Assembly (NCBI RefSeq): GCF_009831655.1
Contig: NZ_WRPA01000005.1
Span: 181,079-245,078 of the forward strand
Source of the DNA: Shewanella insulae
GTDB taxonomy: Bacteria; Pseudomonadota; Gammaproteobacteria; Enterobacterales; Shewanellaceae
Length of the DNA stretch: 64,000 nucleotides
Direction of reading: 5' to 3'
The position numbers and the translations under genes were made by a program. The notes under the pieces were generated by a model that ran no database searches, was not told the DNA's origin, and worked only from the letters and a program-made list of their open reading frames with translations. This document shows positions 18,512 to 29,869 of the stretch, piece after piece. The stretch's first letter is position 1. Every line of letters starts with the position of its first letter.

Positions 18512-18907
18512 ATGGAGCAGAGTGAGCAGAACGTGAAAAAGCAAAGACCTGTCCATCTAGATCTGCAGACCATTCGCTTTCCTGCAACAGCGATTGCGTC
18601 AATCCTACACCGTGTCTCCGGTGTCATCATGCTGTTTGCCGTCGGTATTCTTATCTGGTTGTTGAGTGAGTCACTCGCATCTGCTGAGAGTTTCGCAGGC
18701 ATTCAATCTCTATTTGATACCTTCATCGTTAAGTTTGTTGTCTGGGGAATTCTGACCGCGCTTGGTTATCACCTGATTGTTGGCCTACGCCATCTGATCA
18801 TGGATACCGGTCGTTGGGAAGAGTTGGAATCAGGTAACGCTTCAGCGAAAGCCGCCTTCGTTATTGCTGCGGCATGGTCAATCATTGCGGGGATTTGGGT
18901 ATGGTAA
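18512..18907 (+). CDS. sdhC: Succinate dehydrogenase cytochrome b556 subunit
   Basis: 131 residues with three membrane helices (about 30-55, 70-95, 110-130). It anchors the dehydrogenase and binds heme b and quinone. The N-terminal block [17 protein letters not shown] and SILHRVSGV (quinone-site Ser/Arg region) match the enteric protein closely, and the heme-ligand His lies in [14 protein letters not shown]. The start is uncertain: ATG 18512 has no clear Shine-Dalgarno sequence, while GTG 18533 would begin VKKQRP with GGAG 14 bases before. I kept the ATG because the enteric protein has four residues before VKKQ. It is the first gene of the sdh-suc operon and overlaps sdhD by 7 bp. Confidence 0.95.
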   Translation: MEQSEQNVKKQRPVHLDLQTIRFPATAIASILHRVSGVIMLFAVGILIWLLSESLASAESFAGIQSLFDTFIVKFVVWGILTALGYHLIVGLRHLIMDTGRWEELESGNASAKAAFVIAAAWSIIAGIWVW

Positions 18908-19248
18908 CAAATGCAGCGAGTCTTGGACGCAGTGGCGTTCATGATTTTATTCTTCTTCGTGCTAGTGCCGTGATCCTTACTTGTTACACCATTTTCTTAG
19001 TAGGATTCATCGCCGCTAGTGCTCCTCTCACTTATGACGTATGGCACGGTTTGTTCAGTGCTTTGCCGATGAAAGTGTTTACGCTTCTTGCCCTGGTTGC
19101 CATCCTGGTTCACGCCTGGATCGGTATCTGGCAGGTGCTTACCGACTATGTTAAGCCGGTAGCCGTTCGTGGCGTACTCCAATTCGTCTTCGTCGTAGCA
19201 GCACTTTCTTACCTGGCTGCTGGCATTGTTATTGTGTGGGGTGTTTAA
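18901..19248 (+). CDS. sdhD: Succinate dehydrogenase membrane anchor subunit
   Basis: 115 residues from ATG 18901, chosen over the upstream in-frame ATG at 18874 because [16 protein letters not shown] aligns with the enteric SdhD start. There are three membrane helices, with the heme-ligand His in [18 protein letters not shown]. With SdhC it forms the quinone-reducing membrane anchor of complex II. It overlaps sdhC by 7 bp, and its stop directly abuts the GTG of sdhA, so translation is coupled along the operon. Confidence 0.95.
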   Translation: MVTNAASLGRSGVHDFILLRASAVILTCYTIFLVGFIAASAPLTYDVWHGLFSALPMKVFTLLALVAILVHAWIGIWQVLTDYVKPVAVRGVLQFVFVVAALSYLAAGIVIVWGV

Positions 19249-21015
19249 GTGAGTATTCCAGTTCGTGAGTTTGATGCAGTCGTAATTGGCGCCGGTGGCG
19301 CGGGTATGCGAGCTGCACTACAGATTTCTAAAGAGGGTAAGAGCTGCGCGCTTTTATCTAAAGTATTCCCAACGCGTTCTCATACGGTTTCTGCTCAGGG
19401 TGGTATTACCGTCGCCCTAGGTAACGCCCATGAAGACCATTGGGAACAGCACATGTACGATACCGTTAAGGGTTCCGACTTCATCGGTGACCAAGACGCG
19501 ATCGAATTTATGTGTCAAACCGGTCCAGAAGCCATTATCGAGCTAGAGCACATGGGTCTGCCATTCTCTCGTTTCGACAACGGTAAGATCTATCAGCGTC
19601 CATTCGGCGGTCAATCGAAAAACTTCGGTGGCGAGCAGGCGGCACGTACCGCTGCGGCAGCTGACCGTACCGGTCACGCCCTGTTGCACTGTCTATATCA
19701 GCAGAACGTTAAGCATAAGACTGAGGTCTTCTCTGAGTGGTATGCGCTGGATCTGGTTAAGAACGAAGACGGTGCCATCGTAGGTTGTACCGCAATCGAA
19801 ATCGAAACCGGCGAGATCGTTTACTTCAAGTCTAAGGCCACTATTTTGGCTACCGGTGGTGCGGGTCGTATCTACGCCTCTACCACTAACGCACATATCA
19901 ACACAGGTGACGGTGTCGGTATGGCAATGCGCGCCGGCGTGCAGATGCAAGACATGGAGATGTGGCAGTTCCACCCAACCGGTATCGCCGGCGCGGGTGT
20001 ACTGGTCACCGAAGGTTGTCGTGGTGAAGGCGGATACCTGCTGAACAAAGATGGCGAGCGCTTCATGGAGCGTTATGCGCCAAACGCGAAAGACCTGGCA
20101 TCTCGTGACGTGGTAGCACGCTCTATGATGACAGAGATCCGTGAAGGTCGTGGCCTCGATGGTCCACTAGGTCCTCACTGTCTGCTTAAGCTAGATCACT
20201 TAGGTAAAGAGACCCTGGAAGCACGCCTACCAGGCGTTTGTGAACTGTCTCGTACCTTCGCGCACATAGACCCTGCCGATGGTCCAATCCCTGTCCTGCC
20301 AACCTGTCACTACATGATGGGTGGTCTGCCTGCTAAGGTGAGCGGTCAGGTGATTCGCAAGAATGAAGATGGTAGCGAGCAAGATGTTGCTGGTCTGTTC
20401 GCCGTGGGTGAGATTGCCTGTGTATCGGTACACGGTGCAAACCGCCTGGGTGGTAACTCACTGCTTGACCTTGTAGTCTTCGGCCGTGCGGCCGGTCAGC
20501 ACCTAGGTAAGGCGCTGGATGAAACCGCTACGCCTAAGGATGCGACCGATGCCGATATCGCGAAGTCGCTTGAGCGTCTAAATCGTTGGGAAAGCAACAA
20601 AGACGGCGAAGATCCAGCTAAGATCCGTAAAGATCTTCAACTTTGCATGCAGCTTAACTTCTCGGTATTTCGTACCGGTGAAGCCATGGCTGAAGGCCTT
20701 GAAGAGCTTAAGGCGATTCGTGAGCGTCTGGCTAATGCCAAGCTGTCTGACAACTCAAGAGAGTTCAACACTCAGCGTATCGAATGTCTCGAGCTGGACA
20801 ATCTGATGGCCACAGCAATTGCAACCGCTTATGCGGCAAACTTCCGTAAAGAGAGTCGTGGTGCGCATTCACGTGAAGATTATCTCGACCGTGATGATGA
20901 GAACTGGTTATGTCATAGCCTGTTCGATCCTCAGACCGAGCAGATGACCAAGCGTGATGTAAACATGGAGCCTAAGCTTCGTGAGGCATTCCCGCCAATC
21001 AAGCGTACCTACTAA
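19249..21015 (+). CDS. sdhA: Succinate dehydrogenase flavoprotein subunit
   Basis: 588 residues, full length. The N-terminal FAD-binding [12 protein letters not shown] is present, then [10 protein letters not shown] with the His that carries covalent FAD. HPTG and the active-site region RGEGGYLLN follow, with [18 protein letters not shown] near residue 395. It oxidises succinate to fumarate on the cytoplasmic face and passes electrons to SdhB. The start is GTG, placed directly after the sdhD stop. Confidence 0.97.
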   Translation: MSIPVREFDAVVIGAGGAGMRAALQISKEGKSCALLSKVFPTRSHTVSAQGGITVALGNAHEDHWEQHMYDTVKGSDFIGDQDAIEFMCQTGPEAIIELEHMGLPFSRFDNGKIYQRPFGGQSKNFGGEQAARTAAAADRTGHALLHCLYQQNVKHKTEVFSEWYALDLVKNEDGAIVGCTAIEIETGEIVYFKSKATILATGGAGRIYASTTNAHINTGDGVGMAMRAGVQMQDMEMWQFHPTGIAGAGVLVTEGCRGEGGYLLNKDGERFMERYAPNAKDLASRDVVARSMMTEIREGRGLDGPLGPHCLLKLDHLGKETLEARLPGVCELSRTFAHIDPADGPIPVLPTCHYMMGGLPAKVSGQVIRKNEDGSEQDVAGLFAVGEIACVSVHGANRLGGNSLLDLVVFGRAAGQHLGKALDETATPKDATDADIAKSLERLNRWESNKDGEDPAKIRKDLQLCMQLNFSVFRTGEAMAEGLEELKAIRERLANAKLSDNSREFNTQRIECLELDNLMATAIATAYAANFRKESRGAHSREDYLDRDDENWLCHSLFDPQTEQMTKRDVNMEPKLREAFPPIKRTY

Positions 21016-21026
21016 GGAATTTTGAG

Positions 21027-21734
21027 ATGAATTTGAAGATTGCTATTTATCGCTATAATCCTGATGTAGACACTAAGCCTTACATGAAGGATTACAAGCT
21101 CGAAGTGGCTGACGGTACCGATATGATGGTGCTGGATGTGCTGATGCAGTTGAAAGAGCAAGATCCAACACTGGCGTTCCGCCGCTCATGCCGTGAAGGT
21201 GTTTGTGGTAGTGACGGTGTGAACATGAACGGTAAGAATGGTCTGGCCTGTATCACGCCTATTTCTACCTTCAAGGGTAAGAAGCTGGAGATACGTCCGC
21301 TGCCGGGTATGCCTGTGGTTCGTGACCTGATTGTCGACCTGACTCAGTTCTACAAGCAGTACGAGAAGATCAAGCCTTACCTGATCAACGATGATAAGAC
21401 GCCGGCACGTGAACACCTGCAATCGCCAGAAGAGCGTGCGCACCTAGATGGTCTGTATGAGTGTATCATGTGTGCGTGTTGTTCAACGGCTTGTCCATCA
21501 TTCTGGTGGAACCCAGACAAGTTCGTCGGTCCAAGCGGCCTGTTGCACGCCTATCGTTTCCTTATCGATAGCCGTGATACCGCCACCGAAGAGCGTCTGT
21601 CTGAGCTCGACGATGCCTACAGCGTATTCCGTTGCCATGGCATCATGAACTGTGTTGACGTTTGTCCAAAAGGACTCAACCCGACTAAAGCAATTGGGCA
21701 CATCAAGTCCATGCTGCTTAAGCGAGCTGTCTAA
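21027..21734 (+). CDS. sdhB: Succinate dehydrogenase iron-sulfur subunit
   Basis: 235 residues. The [2Fe-2S] cysteines are in SCREGVCGSDG and GLAC. The [4Fe-4S] and [3Fe-4S] ligands are in CIMCACCSTACPS and CHGIMNCVDVCPKGL. It carries electrons from SdhA flavin to the quinone site. The gene follows sdhA by 11 bp with AAGGA before its ATG and ends ahead of a hairpin that may partly separate sdh from suc expression. Confidence 0.97.
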   Translation: MNLKIAIYRYNPDVDTKPYMKDYKLEVADGTDMMVLDVLMQLKEQDPTLAFRRSCREGVCGSDGVNMNGKNGLACITPISTFKGKKLEIRPLPGMPVVRDLIVDLTQFYKQYEKIKPYLINDDKTPAREHLQSPEERAHLDGLYECIMCACCSTACPSFWWNPDKFVGPSGLLHAYRFLIDSRDTATEERLSELDDAYSVFRCHGIMNCVDVCPKGLNPTKAIGHIKSMLLKRAV

Positions 21735-21776
21735 ATGCAACACACTGAGCTGATTTTAATAATTATATAGCTCATT

Positions 21777-21814
21777 GAGAGTCACTTCTCCCATGTGAGA
21801 AGTGGCTCTTTTAT
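21777..21814 (+). terminator. Terminator or attenuator between sdhB and sucA
   Basis: GAGAGTCACTTCTC (21777-21790) pairs with GAGAAGTGGCTCTT (21797-21810), followed by TTTT. A good intrinsic terminator, probably leaky or processed if sdh and suc are one transcript. Confidence 0.7.
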
Positions 21815-21948
21815 GTAATGGAACTACACATGCCGTGAAATCTGGACTCTAGGGGCGGCAGATATTTTGCAATTGCAGTACATTTGACTGGATTGCATTT
21901 TCAATACTTTGGCTAAAAACACGTGTATAAAGTTTGAAAGGAATAGAA

Positions 21949-24771
21949 ATGCACCAAGGCATCATGAAAGCCTGGCTCGAATCGTCTCACTTAAGCGGGG
22001 CTAATTCGACCTATGTAGAAGAGATGTATGAAGCCTATCAAGAGGACCCTCAGTCAGTTTCAGACGACTGGCGAGCGGTGTTTGATAACCTCCCATATGC
22101 CAACGGTGCAACAGCAGATGTACCCGAAGCTGCCCACTCTAAAGTACGTGAATATTTCCGTAGTTTGGCCCTAGACGGTCGCCACAAGAGCGCTGCTCGC
22201 GTGACCGACCCTGAAGTCGATGCCAAACAGGTTAAAGTTCTTCAGTTGATCAACGCCTACCGTTTCCGTGGCCACCAGAATGCGAATCTGGATCCCCTCG
22301 GGCTGTGGAAGCGCGATAACGTCTCTGAATTGGACCCTGCCTTCCACGGCTTAACCGGCGAAGATATGGATCGTGAATTCAATACTGGTTCATTTGCTCA
22401 CGGTGGCGACACCATGAAGCTGGGTGATCTGGTTAAAGCGCTGAAAGCCACCTATTGTAGTGCTATCGGCGCCGAATACATGCACATCACAGATACCGAT
22501 GAGAAGCGTTGGATTCAACAACGCTTGGAGCCATCATTAGGTAGAGCTAACTACGACAAGAGCATCAAGACACGTATCCTCGAGGGCCTGAACGCCGCCG
22601 AAGGTATGGAGAAGTATCTCGGCGCCAAGTTCCCCGGCGCAAAACGTTTCTCACTGGAAGGTGGTGACGCGCTAGTCCCTATGATGCGCGAAATCATCTA
22701 TCGCGGCGGCGAAGCGGGTACCAAAGAGATGGTCGTGGGCATGGCCCACCGTGGTCGTCTTAACCTGTTGATCAACGTCCTAGGTAAGAAGCCATCAGAG
22801 CTGTTCGACGAGTTCGCCGGTAAGCACAGCGATGAGCTCAACGGTTCGGGCGACGTTAAGTACCACCAAGGTTTCTCATCAGATTTCGAAACTCCCGGCG
22901 GCAACGTGCACCTGGCACTGGCGTTTAACCCATCGCATCTTGAGATCGTTAACCCTGTGGTTATGGGTTCGGTAAGAGCGCGTCTGGACCGCCGCGGCTG
23001 TGATACTGGTTTGCAGGTGATGCCAATCACTATCCATGGTGACAGCGCGATTGCCGGTCAGGGTATTGTTCAAGAGACATTCAACATGTCTCAGACCCGC
23101 GCCTTCAAGGTGGGCGGCAGTATCCGCATCGTGGTCAATAACCAGGTGGGCTTTACCACTAACCTGACCGAAGATACCCGTTCTACCGAATACTGTACCG
23201 ATATCGCTAAGATGGTACAGGCACCTATCTTCCACGTGAACGCAGACGACCCAGAATCGGTCGCCTTCGTTGCTCAGCTGGCGGTCGACTATCGTAATGA
23301 GTTTAAGCGCGACGTAGTGATCGATCTGGTTTGTTACCGTCGTCACGGCCACAACGAGGCCGATGAGCCGAGTGCAACCCAGCCGCTGATGTATGCCAAG
23401 ATCAAGAAACACCCAACGCCACGTAAGATCTATGCCGACCGTCTGATCGAAGAGAAGACCCTAGGCGCAGATGATGTGACCGCGATGATCAACGACTACC
23501 GCGACGCACTGGATAAGGGCGATTGCGTAGTTAAAGAGTGGCGTCCAATGACGCTGCATACGGTTGACTGGACACCTTATCTCAACCGCGAGTGGGACGA
23601 GGCTTATCCTGCCGAGTTGCCGCTAGATCGTGTGAAGGCCTTGGCTGAGAAGATCAGTTATGTGCCAGAGAGCCATAAGCTACAGTCTCGTGTTGCTAAG
23701 ATCTACAAAGACCGCGTGGCCATGGCTGCCGGCGACAAGCTGCTGGACTGGGGCTTTGCCGAGACATTGGCTTACGCCTCTATTCTGGATGACAACAAGC
23801 GCGTGCGTATCACGGGCCAAGACTCTGGTCGTGGTACCTTCTTCCACCGTCACGCCGTGTTGCACAACCAGAATGATGCGACGGCCTATCTGCCGCTGCG
23901 TCACCTGTCTGACATGCAGGGCCCTATCGATATCTCAGACTCTGTATTGTCTGAAGCCTCGGTACTGGCGTTCGAATATGGTTATGCCACGGCCGAGCCG
24001 GGTGGCCTGACCATTTGGGAAGCTCAGTTCGGTGACTTCGCTAACTGTGCCCAGGTGGTGATCGACCAGTTCCTCTCATCAGGCGAGCAGAAGTGGGGCC
24101 GTCTGTGCGGCTTGACCATGCTGTTGCCTCATGGCTACGAAGGTCAGGGACCAGAGCACTCGAGTGCGCGTCTGGAACGTTTCCTGCAGTTGTGTGCTAA
24201 TCACAACATGCAGGTGTGTGTTCCATCGACACCGGCGCAGGTTTACCACATGCTACGTCGTCAGGTGGTGCGTCCTATGCGTCGTCCTCTGGTGGTGATG
24301 TCACCTAAGTCACTGCTGCGTCATCCGCTGGCGGTGTCTAGCCTGGAAGAACTCGCCGAGGGCAGCTTCCAGAATGTGATTGGTGAGATCGATGAGCTCG
24401 ATAGCAGCAAGGTGGATCGCGTGGTCTTCTGTAGCGGTAAGGTTTACTTCGAACTGCTTGAGAAGCGTCGTAAAGAGAAGCTGGAGAATGTTGCCCTGGT
24501 TCGTGTCGAACAACTGTACCCGTTCCCTCACGAAGAGATGGCAAAAATTCTCGCCCAGTATCAGCACGTTAAAGATTTCGTTTGGTGTCAGGAAGAGCCT
24601 CAGAACCAGGGCGCTTGGTATTGCAGCCAGCACCACTTCTGGGCAGCCATTCCTGCCGGCGCTCAATTAACCTATGCGGGTCGTGAAGCCTCGGCCGCGC
24701 CAGCATGTGGTTATCCGGCCCTGCACGCCCAGCAGCAAGAATCTTTAATCAATAGCGCATTAAAACTGTAG
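21949..24771 (+). CDS. sucA: 2-oxoglutarate dehydrogenase E1 component
   Basis: 940 residues, ThDP-dependent decarboxylase of the 2-oxoglutarate dehydrogenase complex. ATG 21949 is chosen over an upstream TTG at 21934, since AAAGGA lies seven bases before it and MHQGIMKAWLESSHLSG fits the family N-terminus. Seen motifs: EYMHITDTDEKRWIQ, GMAHRGRLNLL, FNPSHLEIVNPVVMG, and GDSAIAGQGIVQE with the ThDP-magnesium region further on. The C-terminal transketolase-like half carries GRGTFFHRHAVLH. It is followed by sucB 30 bp downstream. Confidence 0.97.
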   Translation: MHQGIMKAWLESSHLSGANSTYVEEMYEAYQEDPQSVSDDWRAVFDNLPYANGATADVPEAAHSKVREYFRSLALDGRHKSAARVTDPEVDAKQVKVLQLINAYRFRGHQNANLDPLGLWKRDNVSELDPAFHGLTGEDMDREFNTGSFAHGGDTMKLGDLVKALKATYCSAIGAEYMHITDTDEKRWIQQRLEPSLGRANYDKSIKTRILEGLNAAEGMEKYLGAKFPGAKRFSLEGGDALVPMMREIIYRGGEAGTKEMVVGMAHRGRLNLLINVLGKKPSELFDEFAGKHSDELNGSGDVKYHQGFSSDFETPGGNVHLALAFNPSHLEIVNPVVMGSVRARLDRRGCDTGLQVMPITIHGDSAIAGQGIVQETFNMSQTRAFKVGGSIRIVVNNQVGFTTNLTEDTRSTEYCTDIAKMVQAPIFHVNADDPESVAFVAQLAVDYRNEFKRDVVIDLVCYRRHGHNEADEPSATQPLMYAKIKKHPTPRKIYADRLIEEKTLGADDVTAMINDYRDALDKGDCVVKEWRPMTLHTVDWTPYLNREWDEAYPAELPLDRVKALAEKISYVPESHKLQSRVAKIYKDRVAMAAGDKLLDWGFAETLAYASILDDNKRVRITGQDSGRGTFFHRHAVLHNQNDATAYLPLRHLSDMQGPIDISDSVLSEASVLAFEYGYATAEPGGLTIWEAQFGDFANCAQVVIDQFLSSGEQKWGRLCGLTMLLPHGYEGQGPEHSSARLERFLQLCANHNMQVCVPSTPAQVYHMLRRQVVRPMRRPLVVMSPKSLLRHPLAVSSLEELAEGSFQNVIGEIDELDSSKVDRVVFCSGKVYFELLEKRRKEKLENVALVRVEQLYPFPHEEMAKILAQYQHVKDFVWCQEEPQNQGAWYCSQHHFWAAIPAGAQLTYAGREASAAPACGYPALHAQQQESLINSALKL

Positions 24772-24801
24772 TAATAGATAATTTAAAAAGGATAGCTTTC
24801 C

Positions 24802-25995
24802 ATGAGTATCGAAATTAAGGTACCCGTACTGCCAGAATCCGTTGCTGATGCAACCATCGCCACATGGCATGTTAAAGCTGGCGAGCAAGTGTCTCGTGAT
24901 CAAAACCTGGTCGATATCGAAACCGACAAGGTTGTTCTTGAAGTGGTTGCGCCTGAAGATGGTTCAATCGTTGAGTTTCTGGCGGAAGAAGGCGACACAG
25001 TGTTGGCCGAAGCCGTTATCGCTAAGTTTGTAGCGGGTGCGGTTGCCGGCCAGGAAGTCTCTAAAGAGCAAGCCGAAGCGGCAGCGCCACAAGCCGAGGC
25101 GGCTAGCGAAGAGAGCAACGATGCGCTGAGCCCATCTGTACGTCGTCTGATTGCCGAACACAACTTAGATGCTGCTAAGATCAAGGGCACAGGTGTTGGC
25201 GGTCGTATCACTAAAGAAGATGTGGAAGCCTTTATCAAGTCCGCTCCTGCGGCTAAGCCAGCTGCAGCACCTGCGGTTGTTGCACCACTGGGTGAGCGCA
25301 GCCAGAAGCGTGTACCTATGACACGTCTGCGTAAGACTATCGCTAATCGTCTGCTGGAAGCGAAGAACTCAACCGCTATGTTGACTACCTTCAACGAAGT
25401 GAACATGAAGCCTATCATGGACATTCGTAAGCAGTATCAAGAGCTGTTCGAGAAGAAGCACGGCATCCGTCTCGGTTTCATGTCTTTCTACGTGAAGGCC
25501 GTTACCGAAGCGCTGAAGCGTTACCCAGAAGTGAACGCCTCTATCGACGGTGATGATATCGTTTACCACAACTACTTCGACGTGAGCATCGCGGTTTCTA
25601 CGCCACGTGGCCTGGTAACGCCAGTACTGCGCGACACAGACACCATGAGCCTGGCTGACATCGAGCGTAACGTGCGTGAACTGGCTATCAAGGGCCGTGA
25701 CGGTAAGCTGACTGTTGACGACATGACAGGTGGTAACTTCACCGTGACTAACGGCGGCGTATTTGGCTCGCTAATGTCTACCCCAATCCTTAACCTGCCA
25801 CAAAGCGCTATCTTGGGCATGCATGCCATCAAAGATCGTCCAATGGCGGTTAATGGTCAGGTAGAAATTCTACCTATGATGTACCTAGCACTCTCTTATG
25901 ACCACCGTATCATCGATGGTCGTGAGTCTGTTGGCTTCCTGGTTGCCATTAAGGACTTCCTGGAAGACCCAACTCGTCTACTATTAGACCTGTAA
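24802..25995 (+). CDS. sucB: 2-oxoglutarate dehydrogenase E2, dihydrolipoyl succinyltransferase
   Basis: 397 residues. One lipoyl domain carries the lipoylated Lys in ETDKVVLEV (about residue 43). An Ala/Pro/Glu-rich linker leads to a peripheral-subunit-binding domain ([22 protein letters not shown]), a second linker, and the catalytic core ending [16 protein letters not shown] with the active-site His. It transfers succinyl groups to CoA. E3 is not in the operon, as usual. Confidence 0.97.
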   Translation: MSIEIKVPVLPESVADATIATWHVKAGEQVSRDQNLVDIETDKVVLEVVAPEDGSIVEFLAEEGDTVLAEAVIAKFVAGAVAGQEVSKEQAEAAAPQAEAASEESNDALSPSVRRLIAEHNLDAAKIKGTGVGGRITKEDVEAFIKSAPAAKPAAAPAVVAPLGERSQKRVPMTRLRKTIANRLLEAKNSTAMLTTFNEVNMKPIMDIRKQYQELFEKKHGIRLGFMSFYVKAVTEALKRYPEVNASIDGDDIVYHNYFDVSIAVSTPRGLVTPVLRDTDTMSLADIERNVRELAIKGRDGKLTVDDMTGGNFTVTNGGVFGSLMSTPILNLPQSAILGMHAIKDRPMAVNGQVEILPMMYLALSYDHRIIDGRESVGFLVAIKDFLEDPTRLLLDL

Positions 25996-26009
25996 GACGA
26001 TGTTGTTTC

Positions 26010-26065
26010 GATGCCTGTCGGCGACGGTAGGCATCACCCCTCGCTACCGGCTCCACTGAGCCGGT
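26010..26065 (+). other. Two intergenic hairpins between sucB and sucC
   Basis: GATGCCT/AGGCATC (26010-26035) and ACCGGCT/AGCCGGT (26046-26065). Neither is followed by a T run, so termination is unlikely. They may stabilise or mark a processing point in the suc mRNA. Confidence 0.5.
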
Positions 26066-26098
26066 TGGATTAGATTAGAAGTATACGGATAGATCATC

Positions 26099-27265
26099 AT
26101 GAATTTGCATGAGTATCAGGCAAAAGCCCTATTTGCCGAATATGGTTTACCAGTGTCAGAAGGTTATGCTTGCGATACCCCTCAAGAGGCGGTAGAAGCG
26201 GCTGGCCATATTGGCGGAGATATGTGGGTTGTTAAGTGTCAAGTACACGCAGGCGGCCGTGGTAAAGCAGGTGGCGTAAAAGTTACCGGTGATAAAGAAG
26301 AGATCAGAGCATTTGCCGAGCATTGGTTAGGTAAGAACCTGGTGACTTATCAGACTGACGAAAATGGTCAGCCAGTTGCTAAGATCCTAGTCGAAAGCTG
26401 CACTGATATCGCAAACGAGCTATACCTAGGTGCCGTTGTTGACCGTGCGACCCGTCGCGTTGTCTTCATGGCGTCTACCGAAGGTGGCGTTGAGATTGAA
26501 ACAGTAGCCGAAGAGACCCCTGAGCTGATCCACAAGGCGATTATCGATCCTTTGACAGGTCCTCAGCCATACCAGGCACGTGATCTTGGCTTCAAGTTGG
26601 GTCTAAACCCAACTCAGATGAAGCAGTTCACTAAAGTCTTCATGGGTCTGGCGACTATGTTTACCGACCATGACTTTGCACTGCTTGAGATCAACCCTCT
26701 GGTTATCACTACCGAAGGTAACATCCACTGTCTAGACGGTAAGATTGGTATCGATGGCAACGCACTGTTCCGTCAACCAAAGATCCGTGACATGCACGAT
26801 CCATCACAGGATGACGCCCGTGAAGCACACGCGGCTAAGTTCGAGCTGAACTATGTTGCCCTAGACGGTAACGTAGGTTGCATGGTAAACGGTGCCGGCC
26901 TAGCAATGGGTACTATGGACATCGTTAACCTGCATGGCGGCAAGCCAGCTAACTTCCTCGACGTTGGTGGCGGCGCGACTAAAGAGCGTGTTGCTGAAGC
27001 ATTCAAGATCATCTTGTCTGACGCAAACGTTAAAGCCGTGCTAGTAAACATCTTTGGCGGTATCGTACGTTGCGACATGATCGCCGAAGGTATCATCGGC
27101 GCCGTTAAAGAAGTGGGTGTTGAAGTGCCAGTGGTTGTTCGTCTTGAAGGTACTAACGCTGACCTAGGTCGCGAAGTATTGGCTAACTCTGGCCTTGACA
27201 TTATTGCAGCCGAGTCGCTAACTGACGCTGCTGTTAAAGTTGTTGCTGCTGCGGAGGGCAAATAA
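26099..27265 (+). CDS. sucC: Succinyl-CoA synthetase beta subunit
   Basis: 388 residues, full length. An ATP-grasp domain ([34 protein letters not shown]) is followed by a CoA-ligase domain with [12 protein letters not shown]. With SucD it makes ATP or GTP from succinyl-CoA. Its stop and the sucD start share one base (TAATG). Confidence 0.97.
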   Translation: MNLHEYQAKALFAEYGLPVSEGYACDTPQEAVEAAGHIGGDMWVVKCQVHAGGRGKAGGVKVTGDKEEIRAFAEHWLGKNLVTYQTDENGQPVAKILVESCTDIANELYLGAVVDRATRRVVFMASTEGGVEIETVAEETPELIHKAIIDPLTGPQPYQARDLGFKLGLNPTQMKQFTKVFMGLATMFTDHDFALLEINPLVITTEGNIHCLDGKIGIDGNALFRQPKIRDMHDPSQDDAREAHAAKFELNYVALDGNVGCMVNGAGLAMGTMDIVNLHGGKPANFLDVGGGATKERVAEAFKIILSDANVKAVLVNIFGGIVRCDMIAEGIIGAVKEVGVEVPVVVRLEGTNADLGREVLANSGLDIIAAESLTDAAVKVVAAAEGK

Positions 27266-28137
27266 TGTCTGTATTAATTAACAAAGATACCAAGGTTATC
27301 TGTCAGGGTTTCACCGGCGGTCAAGGTACTTTCCACTCTGAGCAAGCGATCGCTTACGGCACGCAAATGGTTGGCGGTGTTTCGCCAGGCAAGGGCGGTC
27401 AGGTTCACCTGGGTCTGCCAGTGTTCAACACTGTGAAAGACGCTGTGGCTGAAACCGGTGCAACTGCTACCGTTATCTATGTACCAGCGCCTTTCTGTAA
27501 AGACGCTATCCTAGAAGCTATCGACGGTGGTATCGAGCTAATCGTTTGTATTACTGAAGGTATTCCTACTCTGGACATGCTGGAAGTTAAGGTTAAGCTG
27601 GAAGAGACTGGCGTTCGCATGATAGGTCCTAACTGCCCAGGTGTTATCACTCCGGGTGAATGTAAGATCGGTATCATGCCAGGTCACATCCACAAGCCAG
27701 GTAAGGTGGGCATCGTGTCTCGCTCTGGTACCCTGACCTATGAAGCGGTTAAGCAAACCACAGATGAAGGTTTCGGCCAATCAACTTGTGTTGGTATCGG
27801 TGGTGACCCAATCCCAGGCACTAACTTCATTGACGTATTGGAAATGTTCCAAAACGATCCGCTGACCGAAGCTATCATTATGATCGGCGAGATCGGTGGT
27901 ACTGCTGAAGAAGAAGCGGCTGAATATATCAAGGCTAACGTGACTAAGCCTGTTGTTTCTTACATTGCCGGTGTAACTGCACCTGCTGGTAAGCGTATGG
28001 GCCATGCTGGCGCGATCATCGCCGGCGGTAAAGGTACGGCTGAAGACAAGTTTGCTGCACTAGAAGCGGCAGGCGTGACTACCGTACGTTCACTTGCCGA
28101 CATCGGCAGTGCACTGCGTGCTAAGACTGGCTGGTAA
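27265..28137 (+). CDS. sucD: Succinyl-CoA synthetase alpha subunit
   Basis: 290 residues. CoA-binding Rossmann domain near the N-terminus ([20 protein letters not shown]), [10 protein letters not shown], and the phosphohistidine in [13 protein letters not shown]. It is the last gene of the sdh-suc cluster and is closed by a strong terminator 20 bp downstream. Confidence 0.97.
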   Translation: MSVLINKDTKVICQGFTGGQGTFHSEQAIAYGTQMVGGVSPGKGGQVHLGLPVFNTVKDAVAETGATATVIYVPAPFCKDAILEAIDGGIELIVCITEGIPTLDMLEVKVKLEETGVRMIGPNCPGVITPGECKIGIMPGHIHKPGKVGIVSRSGTLTYEAVKQTTDEGFGQSTCVGIGGDPIPGTNFIDVLEMFQNDPLTEAIIMIGEIGGTAEEEAAEYIKANVTKPVVSYIAGVTAPAGKRMGHAGAIIAGGKGTAEDKFAALEAAGVTTVRSLADIGSALRAKTGW

Positions 28138-28157
28138 TCCACCGAGTCTGTAAGCAT

Positions 28158-28187
28158 AAAAAAAGGCGCCTAAGGGCGCCTTTTTTT
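28158..28187 (+). terminator. Terminator of the suc operon
   Basis: AAAAAGGCGCC/TAAG/GGCGCCTTTTTTT: strong GC stem with A run before and T run after. It can also serve the minus-strand glutamate-synthase-like gene. Confidence 0.9.
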
Positions 28188-28205
28188 ATGGTCGTTAGCG
28201 TCTAA

Positions 28206-29869
28206 TTAGGCTTGCTCTTTATGGCTACGGCGAGAGAGGCCAAACTCGGCTGGCGTCAGGATATAGGTATCCTCGCAGTAGAAGTTTTCGGCGGAGCACT
28301 GCTGCCACCATGAGGCCCAGGAGGTGCCATGCAACTTCTCCTCTAGGATGGCGTTGTGGGTCAGGGGAGCCACCAGGCTGCCGGTGGATATCAGCAGGCC
28401 ATAGGGTGAGCGGCGCTTGATCATCCTAGGCTTTAACTTGTTAGGATTATCCAGTCCCATGCTGCCTACCAGTTCATAGAAGGCTTTTAAGGTGTTGTGA
28501 TGGAAGTGCTTCACCCGTTCACTCTTCTTCTCGACATTCAGCGCCTTGGAACGAGCCGGATCTTGGGTGGCGATGCCCGTAGGACACATGTTGGTGTTGC
28601 AGTTTCTCGATTGAATACAGCCTAGTGACATCATCATGGTGCGGGCGGCGTTAACCAGATCGGCGCCCATGGCGATCTTGGTCAGCAGATCGAAGCTTGA
28701 GGCCGTCTTGCCCGAGGCGATCAGGGTGATCTTGTGCCTCAGGCCCACACCCACCAAGGCATTGTTGGCAAAGTAGACCCCTTCGAGACACATCATACCT
28801 AGGCGGTTGGTGAACTCTACTGGCGCTGCGCCCGTGCCGCCCTCGGCGCCATCTATGGTGATGAAATCTGGTGTGATACCTGTCTTTAGCATGGCCTTAC
28901 AGATGGCAAGAAACTCCGCCGGATTACCGATACAAAGTTTAAATCCCACCGGCTTGCCGCCACTGAGCTCCCGCAGGTGTTTGACGAAGTTGAGCAGTGC
29001 TATCGGCGTGGTGCACTCAGGATTGACCGCGGGGGAGACACAGTCTTTATCCAGGGGTATATGACGAATGAGGGCGATCTCCTGAGTGATCTTGGCCTTG
29101 GGTAGCACGCCGCCGTGCCCCGGCTTAGCTCCTTGGCTGAGCTTGATCTCTATCATCTTGATCTGGGGTCTTTTGGCCATCTTCTCGAAGCTGTCGGGGT
29201 TAAAGTTACCCTCATCGTCGCGGCAACCAAACAGGCCAGAACCTATCTGCACACCAGATCGCCGCCATGCTTGAGATGATAGGGGCTCACGCCGCCTTCC
29301 CCCGTGTTGTGATAGCAACCCGCCTTCTTGGCGCCTAGGTTTAGGGCCTCGATGGCATTGGCACTTAGGGAGCCAAAGCTCATGGCCGAGATATTCAGAT
29401 AGGAGGCGTCATAGGGCTGGATGCAGTCGGGGCCACCGATGCGCACCCGCTTGGCTTGCTCGTCGATATGCTTAGGTGAAAGTGAATGCCACAGGCTCAG
29501 GTAGTTCTCCTCTAACAGGTCTCGCTGTGTGCCGAAGGCTATGGTATCGCGCACATTTTTGGCCCTCTGATAGACCAGGGAGCGCTGCTCGCGGTTAAAG
29601 GGGGCTTCCTCGGTGTCGCTGGCGATGAAGTATTGCTGTATCTCTATGCGGTACGACTCGAGAAAATAGCGTAAGTAGGCAACCACGGGATAGAGGCGGT
29701 TAAGGGTGTGCGAGCTAAAGCGCAGATCGTAGGCGCCTACTAAGGTATAGATTAACGTGAAGGCGAGAAAGAGTAGGGCACCTGTGCTGGCGTCTTGTCG
29801 ATAAAAGTAGAGCCCGATGCCGTTGCCTAAGGTGGCGATAAGCCAAAAGACCTTTTGCATGATTGTCAT
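28206..29869 (-). pseudogene. FMN-binding glutamate-synthase-family gene, single-base frameshift
   Basis: Two overlapping minus-strand frames together make one protein of the GltB-like FMN-binding family (~550 residues). The N-terminal part (29869-29243; two membrane helices, then NISAMSFGSLSANAIEALN and GEGGVSPYHLKHGGDLV) runs into C-R-stop. The next frame resumes at once with QIGSGLFGCRDDEGNFNPDS and continues through GADLVNAARTMMMSLGCIQ and the Fe-S cysteines of NCNTNMCPTGIATQDP. Restoring one G near 29249-29251 (GTGTGC to GTGTGGC) gives the expected V-W-Q-I-G-S-G. ATG 29869 has AGGA seven bases before. It would be an integral-membrane-anchored relative of the large glutamate synthase subunit, function uncertain. 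It may be a true pseudogene or a sequencing error, since no other damage is seen. Confidence 0.85.

Noticed and set aside
22879..23412. 177-codon minus-strand frame inside sucA
   Set aside because: Antisense to conserved ThDP-enzyme sequence.
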